A DNA stretch of 64,000 nt from Prolixibacteraceae bacterium (lineage in GTDB: Bacteria; Bacteroidota; Bacteroidia; Bacteroidales; Prolixibacteraceae): assembly GCA_003506435.1 (NCBI GenBank), contig DOAQ01000037.1:62001-126000 (forward strand). The letters run 5' to 3'. The notes beneath the pieces were generated by a model, which saw nothing but the letters and a program-made list of their open reading frames with translations, ran no database searches and had not been told where the DNA came from. The stretch's first letter is position 1, and the number at the start of each line of letters is the position of its first letter. Below, piece after piece: positions 28,481 through 36,825 of the stretch. Both the position numbers and the translations under genes were made by a program.

Positions 28481-29601
28481 TATCGGTAAAATTCAATGAT
28501 CCGGTTGGTGATGTATTCCAGTTGCTCCTGCGAAAGTTCGGTGTGCATGGGCAAAGATAATACTTGCTGCGAACATTCTTCAGCAACCGGAAAATCGCCT
28601 TTTTTGTACCCCAAAAACTGGTATGCCTCCTGAAGATGCAGCGGTAACGGGTAATAAACCATCGACGGAATACCGGCGTGTTTCAGATATTCCTGAAGTT
28701 GGTCGCGACCGGTTTTTACTTTGATTGTATACTGATGAAAACTATGTGTGCTGTACGAAATTCGTTCAGGAATAGCTATTTCCGGAAGATTTCCCAGCGC
28801 CTGATCGTAAAAAGCGGCAGCCTCCTGCCGGGCAGCAATATATTGATCGAGATAGTTCAGTTTGACATCGAGAATAGCGGCCTGCAATGCGTCGAGCCGC
28901 GAGTTGACCCCGATTTGCCGGTAATGGTATTTTTTGCTCATTCCATGGTTAGCGATGGAGCGAATGACAGCGCCCAGTTTTTCGTCGTTGGTAAATACCG
29001 AACCGCCATCACCGAAAGCTCCCAGATTTTTCGTCGGGAAAAACGAATTACACGAAATATCACCGATGGTTCCGGCTTTTGTGCGGGTACCGTCAGTAAA
29101 AATGTAATCAGCGCCCAGCGCCTGGCACATGTCTTCAATAACATACAATCCGTGCTGACGTGCAATTTCCATTATTTCTTCCATCGGTGCACATTGTCCG
29201 TACAGATGAACAGGGACAATTGCCCGGGTTTTCGGCGTAATTTTCTCTTTCAGCTTTTCCGGAGAAATATTGAATGTGCCCGGGTCAATATCGGCCAAAA
29301 CAGGTTTCAGCTTCAGCAAAACCAGAACTTCGAGCGTTGAAACAAAAGTGAACGGGGTCGTGATTACCTCATCGCCCGGTTGCAGATTCAATGCCATGAA
29401 TGCCATTTGCAGGGCATCAGTACCGTTTCCGCAGGTAATTGCTTCACTTACATTTAGATAATTGCGCAGGTTTTCCTCGAATTCGAAAACCTTGCCGCCT
29501 TTTACAAAAACCGACGATGCAATAACCTCCTGCATGGCCTGGTCAACTTCATTTTTAATCTTCATATATTGACCATAGAGGTCAACCATTTGAATGTTCA
29601 T
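28480..29601 (-). CDS. DegT/DnrJ/EryC1 nucleotide-sugar aminotransferase (WbpE-like)
   Basis: A PLP-dependent aminotransferase of 373 residues. The PLP-binding lysine is Lys191 in SFFPTKNLGAFGDGG; GNGTDAL (phosphate binding) and VHLYGQ are also present. It would aminate the 3-keto nucleotide sugar made by the downstream Gfo/Idh enzyme, using glutamate. It is the first gene of the leftward precursor operon (aminotransferase, acetyltransferase, dehydrogenase, UpxY). Closest described role is WbpE. Confidence 0.92.
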   Translation of the reverse strand: MNIQMVDLYGQYMKIKNEVDQAMQEVIASSVFVKGGKVFEFEENLRNYLNVSEAITCGNGTDALQMAFMALNLQPGDEVITTPFTFVSTLEVLVLLKLKPVLADIDPGTFNISPEKLKEKITPKTRAIVPVHLYGQCAPMEEIMEIARQHGLYVIEDMCQALGADYIFTDGTRTKAGTIGDISCNSFFPTKNLGAFGDGGSVFTNDEKLGAVIRSIANHGMSKKYHYRQIGVNSRLDALQAAILDVKLNYLDQYIAARQEAAAFYDQALGNLPEIAIPERISYSTHSFHQYTIKVKTGRDQLQEYLKHAGIPSMVYYPLPLHLQEAYQFLGYKKGDFPVAEECSQQVLSLPMHTELSQEQLEYITNRIIEFYR

Positions 29602-29763
29602 TTGTTATTTTTTACGTTATAACGAAGCAAAAACAAATAGATTTTATTTCAGGCGAAATTAAAAAATGTTTGTTAAACCACTTGATTTAAAAGTATTCTT
29701 ATTCATATTGTTTGTATGACATTTAGAAAATGGTCATTTTTTCAAGATAGTTTTATTTTTTTC

Positions 29764-29793
29764 TTGGGATTTTAGAATAAAGGATTATTTTTG
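29764..29793 (+). promoter_or_regulatory. Promoter of tRNA-Lys
   Basis: TTG at 29764-29766 and TATTTTTG at 29786-29793 with a perfect 19-base spacer, 35 bases upstream of the tRNA. It matches the Bacteroidetes consensus at every fixed position. Confidence 0.8.
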
Positions 29794-29828
29794 CAACCGC
29801 TTTTGAAGAACAAAAGCACATTGAGGAT

Positions 29829-29901
29829 GACTCAGTAGCTCAGCAGGTAGAGCACATCCCTTTTAAGGATGGGGTCCTGGGTTCGAATCCCAGCTGGGTC
29901 A
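29829..29901 (+). tRNA. tRNA-Lys (UUU)
   Basis: A full cloverleaf: acceptor GACTCAG/CTGGGTC with one G-T pair, D-arm GCTC..GAGC, anticodon stem CATCC/GGATG with loop CTTTTAA (anticodon TTT), T-arm CTGGG-TTCGAAT-CCCAG, and discriminator A at 29901. CCA is not encoded. Its 3' end borders the conjugative element, and the recombinase gene reads antisense into it, so it is the probable attachment site. Confidence 0.97.
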
Positions 29902-31468
29902 CAAAAGCGGGGATTTTATCAAGTTTGATAGAATCCCTTTTTTTTTGCCCACTCAGAACCCTTGCTAATTCAGGGATTGGAGAAAAAAAAGTGTTAATTC
30001 TTGAGGTTCGAACTAGGTCTAATTCGTGGTTATAGTAGATTCCTTCAGGAAACAACAAGTTCTGAAATGCCCTTTTACTGTTCAAATCGCTAGAATCCCA
30101 TAAAACAAAGGGACTCTGACACATTCTTACAGCGAAATCTATCAAGTTTTTTAGGTTCGAACTGTACCCTCCGGTTTTACTTAATTCCTGCTCAATTTCG
30201 AAACAATCTTTCTCGTATTTTGACTTAAATTTCTCGTAGAGGCTTCGATCTATTTCCCCAACTACAAATCGTTCATCAATTGTGTCCAGTTTTTTTCTTA
30301 TCTCCGTCAGCTTAATTTTCAAAGATGTCGCATTTTCAACTTGCGATTTAAAAAATACACTTATTTGTTCTTCTAGTTGTACCTTTATAATTTCGACTTC
30401 TTCCCTCCCAATTTGAAAAACTTTCAGCACATTCTTAAACAGTTCGTGCATTGCGTTAGCACTACGGTTGACTTTACATCCTTTGGTTCTGCACTTGTAG
30501 TAATATATTCCCTTCTTTTTAACCAGGTAACCAGTCATAGTCTGGCCACATTTATCACATTTAGTGAATACCTTTAAAGGGAGATTTTCATTATCCTTAT
30601 CATGAACAAAGCCCTGCGTTCTCTTTTCCTGACGAATATCGTGAACTGCAAGAAACAGTTCCCTTGAAATCAGCGGTTCATGTCGTCCCTCTATTATTTG
30701 TCCCGGAAGCATTTTGCTGGTGATAAGACCACAATAGAACGGATTTAAGAATAAAGTATTCAATCGCTTTTCGGATATGTCTACCCCAAGTCTTTTCAAC
30801 CGTCGGGCAATCTCAACATTAGGCAGTTGATTATATGCCTTCCATTCAAAAGCCTTTTTTAGAATTTTACCTTCTTCATTGACAATAAGGTTACGCTCAG
30901 TTGCCCTTCCTTTATTTAAATCTTCATAGCCACGCGGAGCCGCCCAAACCCAATGACCTTTCATCAGTAGTTCCTTCATTCCTGTTACGACTTTATCGCG
31001 TCTTAGTTCATTATCCATTTGCCCGAACAAAAACAATATCTTTTGCTGAAATGAACCTGACGGGGTCCTGGGGTCAAGTTCCTGCGTCGTTGCCAAAGTA
31101 ATAACCCCATATTTTTTCAGTAAGTCGTCGGCAATGGAAGCCCCGTTAATGCCAGAGCGTGAAAAACGTTCATACGAATATACAATCACATAGTTGATGT
31201 TCTTTGTACGTTTTACAAATGTCAGCATCCGGTTAAACTCTTTTCTATCATCTGTTTTAGCAGACTCATAAGTGCCGCCAAAATACCCGACAACATTCAG
31301 TCCCCTTCGGTCTGCGTACATCTCGCAATGTTTCTTCTGTGATGCCAGACTGGTATTGTCTTCCTGGTCTGCTGACGATACACGGGTATAAATAACCGCA
31401 TTATTCCCCTCCTGAAATTGCTTCGGAGCCTGTGGGGCAAACTGTCTGAATAGGCTTAAATCACTCAT
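29840..31468 (-). CDS. Large serine recombinase (integrase of the conjugative element)
   Basis: A 542-residue serine recombinase: catalytic resolvase domain (about residues 22-160) with the nucleophile Ser31 in YTRVSSADQ and the ERFSR and FGQMDNELRR segments, a recombinase domain (about 165-290), a zinc ribbon (CDKCG...CRTKGC, about 305-335), and a coiled-coil region near 360-430. It should integrate and excise the element by a double-strand break mechanism. The frame runs antisense through the tRNA-Lys terminator and the tRNA, so about the last 35 residues (ending LKGMCSTC) come from attachment-site DNA. A shorter functional C-terminus is possible. Confidence 0.9.
   Translation of the reverse strand: MSDLSLFRQFAPQAPKQFQEGNNAVIYTRVSSADQEDNTSLASQKKHCEMYADRRGLNVVGYFGGTYESAKTDDRKEFNRMLTFVKRTKNINYVIVYSYERFSRSGINGASIADDLLKKYGVITLATTQELDPRTPSGSFQQKILFLFGQMDNELRRDKVVTGMKELLMKGHWVWAAPRGYEDLNKGRATERNLIVNEEGKILKKAFEWKAYNQLPNVEIARRLKRLGVDISEKRLNTLFLNPFYCGLITSKMLPGQIIEGRHEPLISRELFLAVHDIRQEKRTQGFVHDKDNENLPLKVFTKCDKCGQTMTGYLVKKKGIYYYKCRTKGCKVNRSANAMHELFKNVLKVFQIGREEVEIIKVQLEEQISVFFKSQVENATSLKIKLTEIRKKLDTIDERFVVGEIDRSLYEKFKSKYEKDCFEIEQELSKTGGYSSNLKNLIDFAVRMCQSPFVLWDSSDLNSKRAFQNLLFPEGIYYNHELDLVRTSRINTFFSPIPELARVLSGQKKRDSIKLDKIPAFVTQLGFEPRTPSLKGMCSTC
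29910..29946 (+). terminator. tRNA-Lys rho-independent terminator
   Basis: GGGATT-T-TATCAA/TTGATA-G-AATCCC (29910-29937) with a 2-base loop and one T-G internal mismatch, followed by nine T. It begins 9 bases after the tRNA. It lies inside the antisense recombinase reading frame. Confidence 0.9.
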
Positions 31469-31538
31469 TGTAGTAATAATATATTGAGTTAAAATCGAAG
31501 ATAGAATTTTGCCGCAAATTTTGAACCAGGATGGTGTG

Positions 31539-31724
31539 TTATTTCTTCAAAAATAGGGCTTTCAATATCAGCAGAGCAATTGTTTCTGCATCTTTAATAA
31601 GCTGTTCGTAATCTTCAGCAGACAAATCCTTGTATTTGGGAACAAGACGTAGTTTTTCCAAGGGTAATCTACTCTTCACCCGTTCAGTTGCTTCTTCTAT
31701 ATTTCTGTTTTGTTTTTCTGCCAT
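31539..31724 (-). CDS. Small protein upstream of the recombinase
   Basis: A 61-residue protein (starts MAEKQNRNIEEATERVK, ends ALLILKALFLKK) on the recombinase strand, about 70 bases upstream of it. It is charged in its first half, with the segment LVPKYKDLSAEDYEQLIKDAE, and has a hydrophobic C-terminal helix. I do not recognise a family. Codon use and position make it plausible as an accessory or regulatory gene of the integration module; an excisionase role is only a guess. Confidence 0.55.
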   Translation of the reverse strand: MAEKQNRNIEEATERVKSRLPLEKLRLVPKYKDLSAEDYEQLIKDAETIALLILKALFLKK

Positions 31725-32949
31725 AGTATAGCGAGACTGAACCCAGAAATCTTGATTCTGTTACTTCAGCTACAACAAAACTATGGAGCATTCTAATGCA
31801 TAGAAAATTAATGGATTATCTGGCCAAAAATGTCGCTATTTGTCTGAGTTAACTACATTAAGTATTCAAGAAAGAAACACTATTTACCTTTTTAAAGAAA
31901 ATGTCCCGATTTAATGTAGCTATTCCTCCAGCCCCTTCATTTCGGTCTCTCGTTCCTCACTTCCTACATTCAGGAGCTTCCTGTATCCCGCGCAAGAGTA
32001 ACTCCTTCATTTCGCTAAATCACCCTAAACCGGGTTGACCCGCTCATTCAATCGTTACACTTGCCTTTGCCCGCACCATTAAGATTCTCAAATAAAGTTC
32101 CCGTGCTTCCGGTAACTTCATTACATCCATTTCTCCGAACCCGTTCGGAACATGCCTTCCATTCAGTAACCTTCAGCACCGCGCACAAGAGTAAATGCTT
32201 CATTTCACTTCGTTCACCCTGCCTTCGGACAGACCTCGCTACTTTTCATTCCGCATCTACACTTGTTTTTGCCATCACCCAAGATTTTGGAGAACGTTTA
32301 ATGGCCTTTGAGAAAAGCGTTATTAATTTCTCAAATCACGTATATAAAAGTCGTTCTTTCTCCATTTCACTATTTAAAATCCGGCCTTTCCGTCCGGCCA
32401 TTGTTGTTCCGATGGCAAAGGTAAATCCGTGTTTTGAGGGTGTGCAAGTTCAGGCCTCCGGTTTTGCAGAAAATCTCCATCCTCCTTCGTCGAATAGCAT
32501 TTTCTGCAAAAAACCTGCGCTCCCAAACACTACCTTTTTAAGCCACCAAAACAACAACGACCGACCCGATGGAAAGACGCATAACGTTAAATGATAATGC
32601 GCTGAAAAAAAAGAGTAATATTAACAATTGTGAAAATGACAGTAACGAAAAACAAAACTCACTCACCTCCGGAATCCGCATAGGATTTGGTGAAAAGTTT
32701 TGATTAGCGATGAAAAGTTTTTAAAATCCGTTAGTGGCGTTTTTGAGTATATCCCTGGCGATGTTTTCCAGATTGTTAACTCTTTAGAATTTTACAAAGA
32801 ATTTTGGCAAATAAGATTATCAAATTTATTGCAGAGTATTTCTCGCTTTACTTCATCGTCCATAAGTCTAAACGAAAAAAAGATATTAAAACCAAAGTTT
32901 TAACACTGGGTAGAACGCTTAAGTGTAATGAATTCATATTATTTTTGAA
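31725..32949. repeat. Apparently non-coding region with a degenerate direct repeat
   Basis: About 1.2 kb without a convincing gene. Two copies of a roughly 150-base unit can be aligned by eye: one around 31,955-32,100 and one around 32,150-32,295, sharing CATTCAG, CGCGCA-AGAGTAA, CTTCATTTC, TCACCCT and TACACTTG blocks in the same order. The plus strand is C-rich and G-poor, and open frames across it give low-complexity Ser/Pro/His-rich peptides. It also contains the hairpin at 32,461-32,512. An attachment, regulatory or non-coding RNA function is possible. Confidence 0.45.
32461..32512. other. Long hairpin in the non-coding region
   Basis: TTGCAGAAAAT (32464-32474) pairs perfectly with ATTTTCTGCAA (32499-32509), and flanking T and A extend the stem by at least two pairs. 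The 24-base loop carries CTCCATCCTCC, which contains an anti-Shine-Dalgarno-like complement. It is not followed by a T-run on the plus strand, so it is not a plain terminator. Confidence 0.5.
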
Positions 32950-32970
32950 TTGATACAAACGCCACGATTT

Positions 32971-33684
32971 ATGAACTTGAAAGTATTATCCAATCCGACA
33001 TTACAACACCTTGAAGAAATTAAGAAATGGCTGCAAAAGGAAGATAATTCGTCTAATGAAGGCTTTTTCTGTCAAATGGATACGATTGAGAATTCATTTC
33101 GAAAAAACAGGCTCATAGTCATTGCCAAAGATAACGTTGCTATTGGTTTTCTTACATTTTATTACTCTGACCACATTGTCAATATAGAAATTGCGGAGGT
33201 CAAACCTAGTGAGAGAAAAAGGGGAATTGGTAAGTTATTATTACAAGATAGTTTTGGCAAGTTTATTAAAGATGGAATGTTAGTTGCTCAATTATTTTGT
33301 TCTCCCGCAAGCTCTGAGAAAATATGGAAAAGGATGGGATTCAATAACTTTCCCGATGAAATAATTAAAGAGTCAAGAATTTATTTGTATCAGATATTGG
33401 TGAAAACAGCAGAATTCTGTACTCACGATAATGAAACAGAACTAATAGAATTATGGGATTTTGAAGATTATAGTAATGAGCTTCCTCCTAAATGGAGATG
33501 GGAGGTAAAGCGTCAAGAAAAGTCAAATAAGTTGGTCAAACCAATAATTCACCCGTGTTCAGATAAATGGTCTGTTGCTCACAGAATTAGATCAGAAACA
33601 AGAGAAAAAAGGATAATGAAATATTTTGATATGGGCAAACACGATGGAGGACATTTTTTGATTGTCACGGAACTCAATAAATGA
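32971..33684 (+). CDS. GNAT family N-acetyltransferase
   Basis: A 237-residue protein from the ATG at 32971; a TTG 21 bases upstream is less likely. Residues 1-140 form a GNAT domain with the acetyl-CoA loop ERKRGIGKLLLQDSF and a preceding VNIEIAEVKPS strand. The C-terminal 90 residues are polar and aromatic (ELPPKWRWEVKRQEKSNK) and match no domain I know. It stands alone between the non-coding region and the converging tra operon, so it is cargo rather than transfer machinery. The substrate is unknown. Confidence 0.8.
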   Translation: MNLKVLSNPTLQHLEEIKKWLQKEDNSSNEGFFCQMDTIENSFRKNRLIVIAKDNVAIGFLTFYYSDHIVNIEIAEVKPSERKRGIGKLLLQDSFGKFIKDGMLVAQLFCSPASSEKIWKRMGFNNFPDEIIKESRIYLYQILVKTAEFCTHDNETELIELWDFEDYSNELPPKWRWEVKRQEKSNKLVKPIIHPCSDKWSVAHRIRSETREKRIMKYFDMGKHDGGHFLIVTELNK

Positions 33685-33728
33685 AAAAGGGAAAGGCAAC
33701 TCTTTGGCTGCCTTTCCGTGAACGCAGA

Positions 33729-34610
33729 TTAAAGCCTTCCAATCGTCCGTGCTTTAACCAAATCTCCATTTTTGACAACAAACCGCTGATGTCTGCCACC
33801 GTTCTTTTCAAACAGCTCAACAACCAGTTGTTTTTTATCTGGAATCGTGAATTTCTGAAAAGCAAAAACAGTACTTTCCGATTCTTTTCCTTTAACTGAA
33901 GTCAGATAATTATAAGCTCGAACTGGTTCGATGATGGTTTCCTGAATTGCTGTCCGTTTCACCACCTTTTTATCGACAATTTTGAAAGCAAGAAAGTCTA
34001 CATCAAATGGAATGTCAGAGGTGTTTTTGATTTCGGTCTGAAAGAATAAGAGCCCGTTGTAACAGAAAATACCCCGAAGCGAAAACTCAATTCCAAACTG
34101 ATTACTCTCTGCAAGGTGGTTCTTCTTTCGGTTGCCCTTGTATATTCTCTCCATTGCCATTTGCACGGTCTGGGGTGATTCATCGCCTAATTCAGAAAGA
34201 TGTACCTCCATCGAATTTTCGGATTTGTTGCCTAGCTTTTCAGCGTGAAGGAAATCTTTCATTTCAATGTTAAGCTTTTCCGGATTGTGCGAATAGTTCA
34301 CAATAAAGGAATAGAAACTGCCTTCCTCAGTAATCACTGAGAAATTGGTCTCTTCTGTGAAATCTTTTACGGCAGCTTTTACCCGTACTACATTCTCTGC
34401 GCCTTCTGCTTTTCCGGCAATGATATTGGATGAGCCCAAATCAATATAGGCAATCCCTGATGGAAAAATCAGGTGAACGGTTTTGTCATAAGTCACGTCC
34501 AGACAATAAGAGGAAATCACATTGTTTTCAGGAATAAGCTTGATGTGATCATTTTGTGCAGAGAGAGTGAGCGTTGATATAAAAGATAAAACGAAAATTA
34601 TCGGTTTCAT
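33729..34610 (-). CDS. traN: Conjugative transposon protein TraN (DUF4138)
   Basis: A 293-residue exported protein (signal peptide MKPIIFVLSFISTLTLSAQ) with the DUF4138 features of Bacteroidetes TraN, such as VTYDKTVHLIFPSGIAYIDLGS near the N-terminus, resembling VirB9-type beta domains. It should form part of the outer-membrane core of the type IV secretion channel. It is the last tra gene of the leftward operon: traO, traP and traQ, which usually follow, are absent. Confidence 0.9.
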   Translation of the reverse strand: MKPIIFVLSFISTLTLSAQNDHIKLIPENNVISSYCLDVTYDKTVHLIFPSGIAYIDLGSSNIIAGKAEGAENVVRVKAAVKDFTEETNFSVITEEGSFYSFIVNYSHNPEKLNIEMKDFLHAEKLGNKSENSMEVHLSELGDESPQTVQMAMERIYKGNRKKNHLAESNQFGIEFSLRGIFCYNGLLFFQTEIKNTSDIPFDVDFLAFKIVDKKVVKRTAIQETIIEPVRAYNYLTSVKGKESESTVFAFQKFTIPDKKQLVVELFEKNGGRHQRFVVKNGDLVKARTIGRL

Positions 34611-34643
34611 TTTGATGAATTTTTAAGATTAAACAATTTGGCT

Positions 34644-35939
34644 TTAACTGGAGGGCATCAAGAGCAGTCGGTGCCCGGCCTTAAGGGTTACTTTGGTTGT
34701 CCGCAGCTTCTTTGAGATATACTGAGATGTTCCCTGGACGAGGCTTCGCCCGACATCGGCGGCTAATTGCTGACCGGCAGTTGTACCCTGCGTAATGCTG
34801 ATGCTTGTTCCGGCATCGCGCCCCATGGAAGCAGTGATTTCCTTTAACGCTGTTGTTTCTACTGAGCCGGGAATAAATAAGCCCTGCTGCCCATCAACAT
34901 CATAAGCGGTTAATTGAACCGGCAGGATAGTACCGTTATATTCCAGCGATTGCACAACGATTTGGAGTCGTTCGCCCTGAATCTGAGCTATTCCGGTTAT
35001 CAGCGAATTCACGGGAAGTTCCATTTCTCCGGCTTCCACTGGTTCGAGGAGGCGAAGTTTGACGTTTTGCCCGTTAACCAGCGTTTGAGTGTTGTTTACA
35101 CATGCCCAAACCGTATTTCGGTCTTTCTGTTTTCTTTCATTTCCTCCTGTTATAAACGACAAATTGCGTGGTTGAGAAACCTGCCTGACAAACGCCGAAT
35201 CACTGATATGCCGTTCCAGTGACGAAACAGTATGATCTGCAACTGACCCGACTGCCTTTAAGCTTTCCTGCTGTTTTGTTTTTGCAAGAGGCAAAGAAGG
35301 CTTTGTTTCTAAAACTTCTTTTGCGGGTGACGTGCTGGATGACTCTGGCAGATACTTTGATGCCAGTTGATACGACTTTTCCATCAGCTTTAGCTGTTCA
35401 GCCATTCGGTCGGGCTGTTCTTGCTGAGCAAGCTGATTTTTTAGCTCTTCGACCTCTTTTTTCAGCTTTTCAGTTTCCGAATCTTCCTTCGGTTTTTCAT
35501 AGAAATCTCCGAGCGTTTGATTTATCCCGTGGTAGGCTGACGCAGAATGCTGCATGGCCTTTGCAGGTTGTTTTGTAGCTGAGTACTTTTCGCCCAAAGT
35601 TCGCTGATCTGATTTCCCGTCAACCGATAAATCAAATTTTGCGGGTTCATGCTGCCCGATCATAGCCGAAAACTGGTCCAGCGAGCGAACCGGTTTTTCT
35701 TCCAAAAGTTTTTCCTGTTCAAAGGCACTGATCTTGTCTTTTATCAGTTTGCTTTCCCTGGGCATCGGCAGTTCTGTATTTAAACCCGTTGCCCCATTGG
35801 TTTTGGTGCTTTTTTCAGAAGGCCTGAAAATAAGCCAGAGGCTTGCACCACAAACCGCGAACATCAAAGCAAAAACAGCGTACTTTTTTAGCTGTTGCTT
35901 TTGCTGCGGGTTCAGTAGAGTTTTATTGTTTTTGTCCAT
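34644..35939 (-). CDS. traM: Conjugative transposon protein TraM
   Basis: A 431-residue VirB10-like bridge protein: one N-terminal membrane helix (about residues 15-37, KKYAVFALMFAVCGASLWLIF), a long coiled-coil and Gln/Lys-rich linker (about 140-260), and a C-terminal beta-barrel-like domain (about 270-431) with VEAGEMELPVNSLITGIAQ and KAGHRLLLMP. It spans inner and outer membranes. Overlaps the small upstream gene by 17 bases. Confidence 0.88.
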   Translation of the reverse strand: MDKNNKTLLNPQQKQQLKKYAVFALMFAVCGASLWLIFRPSEKSTKTNGATGLNTELPMPRESKLIKDKISAFEQEKLLEEKPVRSLDQFSAMIGQHEPAKFDLSVDGKSDQRTLGEKYSATKQPAKAMQHSASAYHGINQTLGDFYEKPKEDSETEKLKKEVEELKNQLAQQEQPDRMAEQLKLMEKSYQLASKYLPESSSTSPAKEVLETKPSLPLAKTKQQESLKAVGSVADHTVSSLERHISDSAFVRQVSQPRNLSFITGGNERKQKDRNTVWACVNNTQTLVNGQNVKLRLLEPVEAGEMELPVNSLITGIAQIQGERLQIVVQSLEYNGTILPVQLTAYDVDGQQGLFIPGSVETTALKEITASMGRDAGTSISITQGTTAGQQLAADVGRSLVQGTSQYISKKLRTTKVTLKAGHRLLLMPSS

Positions 35940-36186
35940 GAATCACGTCTTTAAGTTTATGAATTAAACTATCCTTTGGTAAATCAAGCGATTTGATATG
36001 CTTAATATCAGGCACCTTCCGTACCTGGTTAGTGAAGGAATCCCAAAGCATGAAGGAAAAAACAGCAACAAAAAGGAAGCACAGTCCGAACACAACCGGT
36101 TTGCGCTTCTTTTGCGAAATCCGTTCACATGCTTTTCGGATGGTATCATCCAGCATCCGGCTGGCTTTGCTCATCTTTTCGTTCAT
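35923..36186 (-). CDS. Small membrane protein of the tra operon (TraL-like)
   Basis: An 87-residue protein with one transmembrane segment (about residues 30-50, PVVFGLCFLFVAVFSFML) and charged flanks, between traK and traM. That position is occupied by traL in CTnDOT-type operons, so it is probably TraL (DUF3989-like). It begins 2 bases after the traK stop and overlaps traM by 17 bases, which indicates translational coupling. Confidence 0.75.
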   Translation of the reverse strand: MNEKMSKASRMLDDTIRKACERISQKKRKPVVFGLCFLFVAVFSFMLWDSFTNQVRKVPDIKHIKSLDLPKDSLIHKLKDVIHGQKQ

Positions 36187-36188
36187 GG

Positions 36189-36812
36189 CTAACGATTGAT
36201 GGTTTGAATATCCCTGTTCTCCTTCACCGTAAAATTCTCAATCGTGAAGCCATGCGGATTGTTATCACTTCGCACTGAATTAATCAGGTCGCAGGTGGTA
36301 ACCAGGCTCCGCTCTGTAATGTTGCTTTCGCGGATGATAACCTGCCTGGCATAAGTTGATGCCAGATAAGGATAATTTCGAAAGTCAACCACAACACTAT
36401 CGACCTGAAGGGTTTGATTGATATTCCCCGAGATAATCCGGTTGAAATACCCTTTTTCTACTAAATCCTTGTAGTAGGTATAAACGCTTTTGTCTGCCAG
36501 GAACATGGCCCGGTTGATGTTGGATTCAATGGCGTTTTTATCCGGCGAAAGTGTGAAAAACAGTTCATGAAAACGCCGGATATGTTCCCGCGCCTCCACC
36601 GGGCGGTTCTGTGACAATTCCTGTGAAAGGGCAAGAATTAAGGATTTTCCTTTATCCAGCACATAGATTTTCTGCCGTTGCTTTTCAGCAAACTGATAAG
36701 CGCTGAAAACCGAATAGCCGGTAATACCTGCACACAGGATGACAAATACAATCCCGAAAAAACGAATCTGTCTGAAACTCGTTTCGATATTTTTTAATGA
36801 TTTAAATTCCAT
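36189..36812 (-). CDS. traK: Conjugative transposon protein TraK
   Basis: A 207-residue VirB8-like protein: a short cytoplasmic N-terminus beginning MEFKSLKNIETSFRQIR, a transmembrane helix (about residues 18-40), and a periplasmic domain. The opening sequence is highly characteristic of Bacteroidetes TraK. It assembles at the inner-membrane part of the transfer channel. It starts 13 bases after traJ. Confidence 0.93.
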   Translation of the reverse strand: MEFKSLKNIETSFRQIRFFGIVFVILCAGITGYSVFSAYQFAEKQRQKIYVLDKGKSLILALSQELSQNRPVEAREHIRRFHELFFTLSPDKNAIESNINRAMFLADKSVYTYYKDLVEKGYFNRIISGNINQTLQVDSVVVDFRNYPYLASTYARQVIIRESNITERSLVTTCDLINSVRSDNNPHGFTIENFTVKENRDIQTINR

Positions 36813-36825
36813 AGTTGATTCCTTT

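Noticed and set aside
32061..32594. A 177-codon plus-strand open frame
   Set aside because: Its product is Ser/Pro/His/Phe-rich and low complexity, covers the degenerate repeats and the hairpin, and has no domain. I treat it as non-coding.
32700..32903. A 67-codon open frame before the GNAT gene
   Set aside because: No recognisable motif and no ribosome-binding or promoter support; too short to accept alone.
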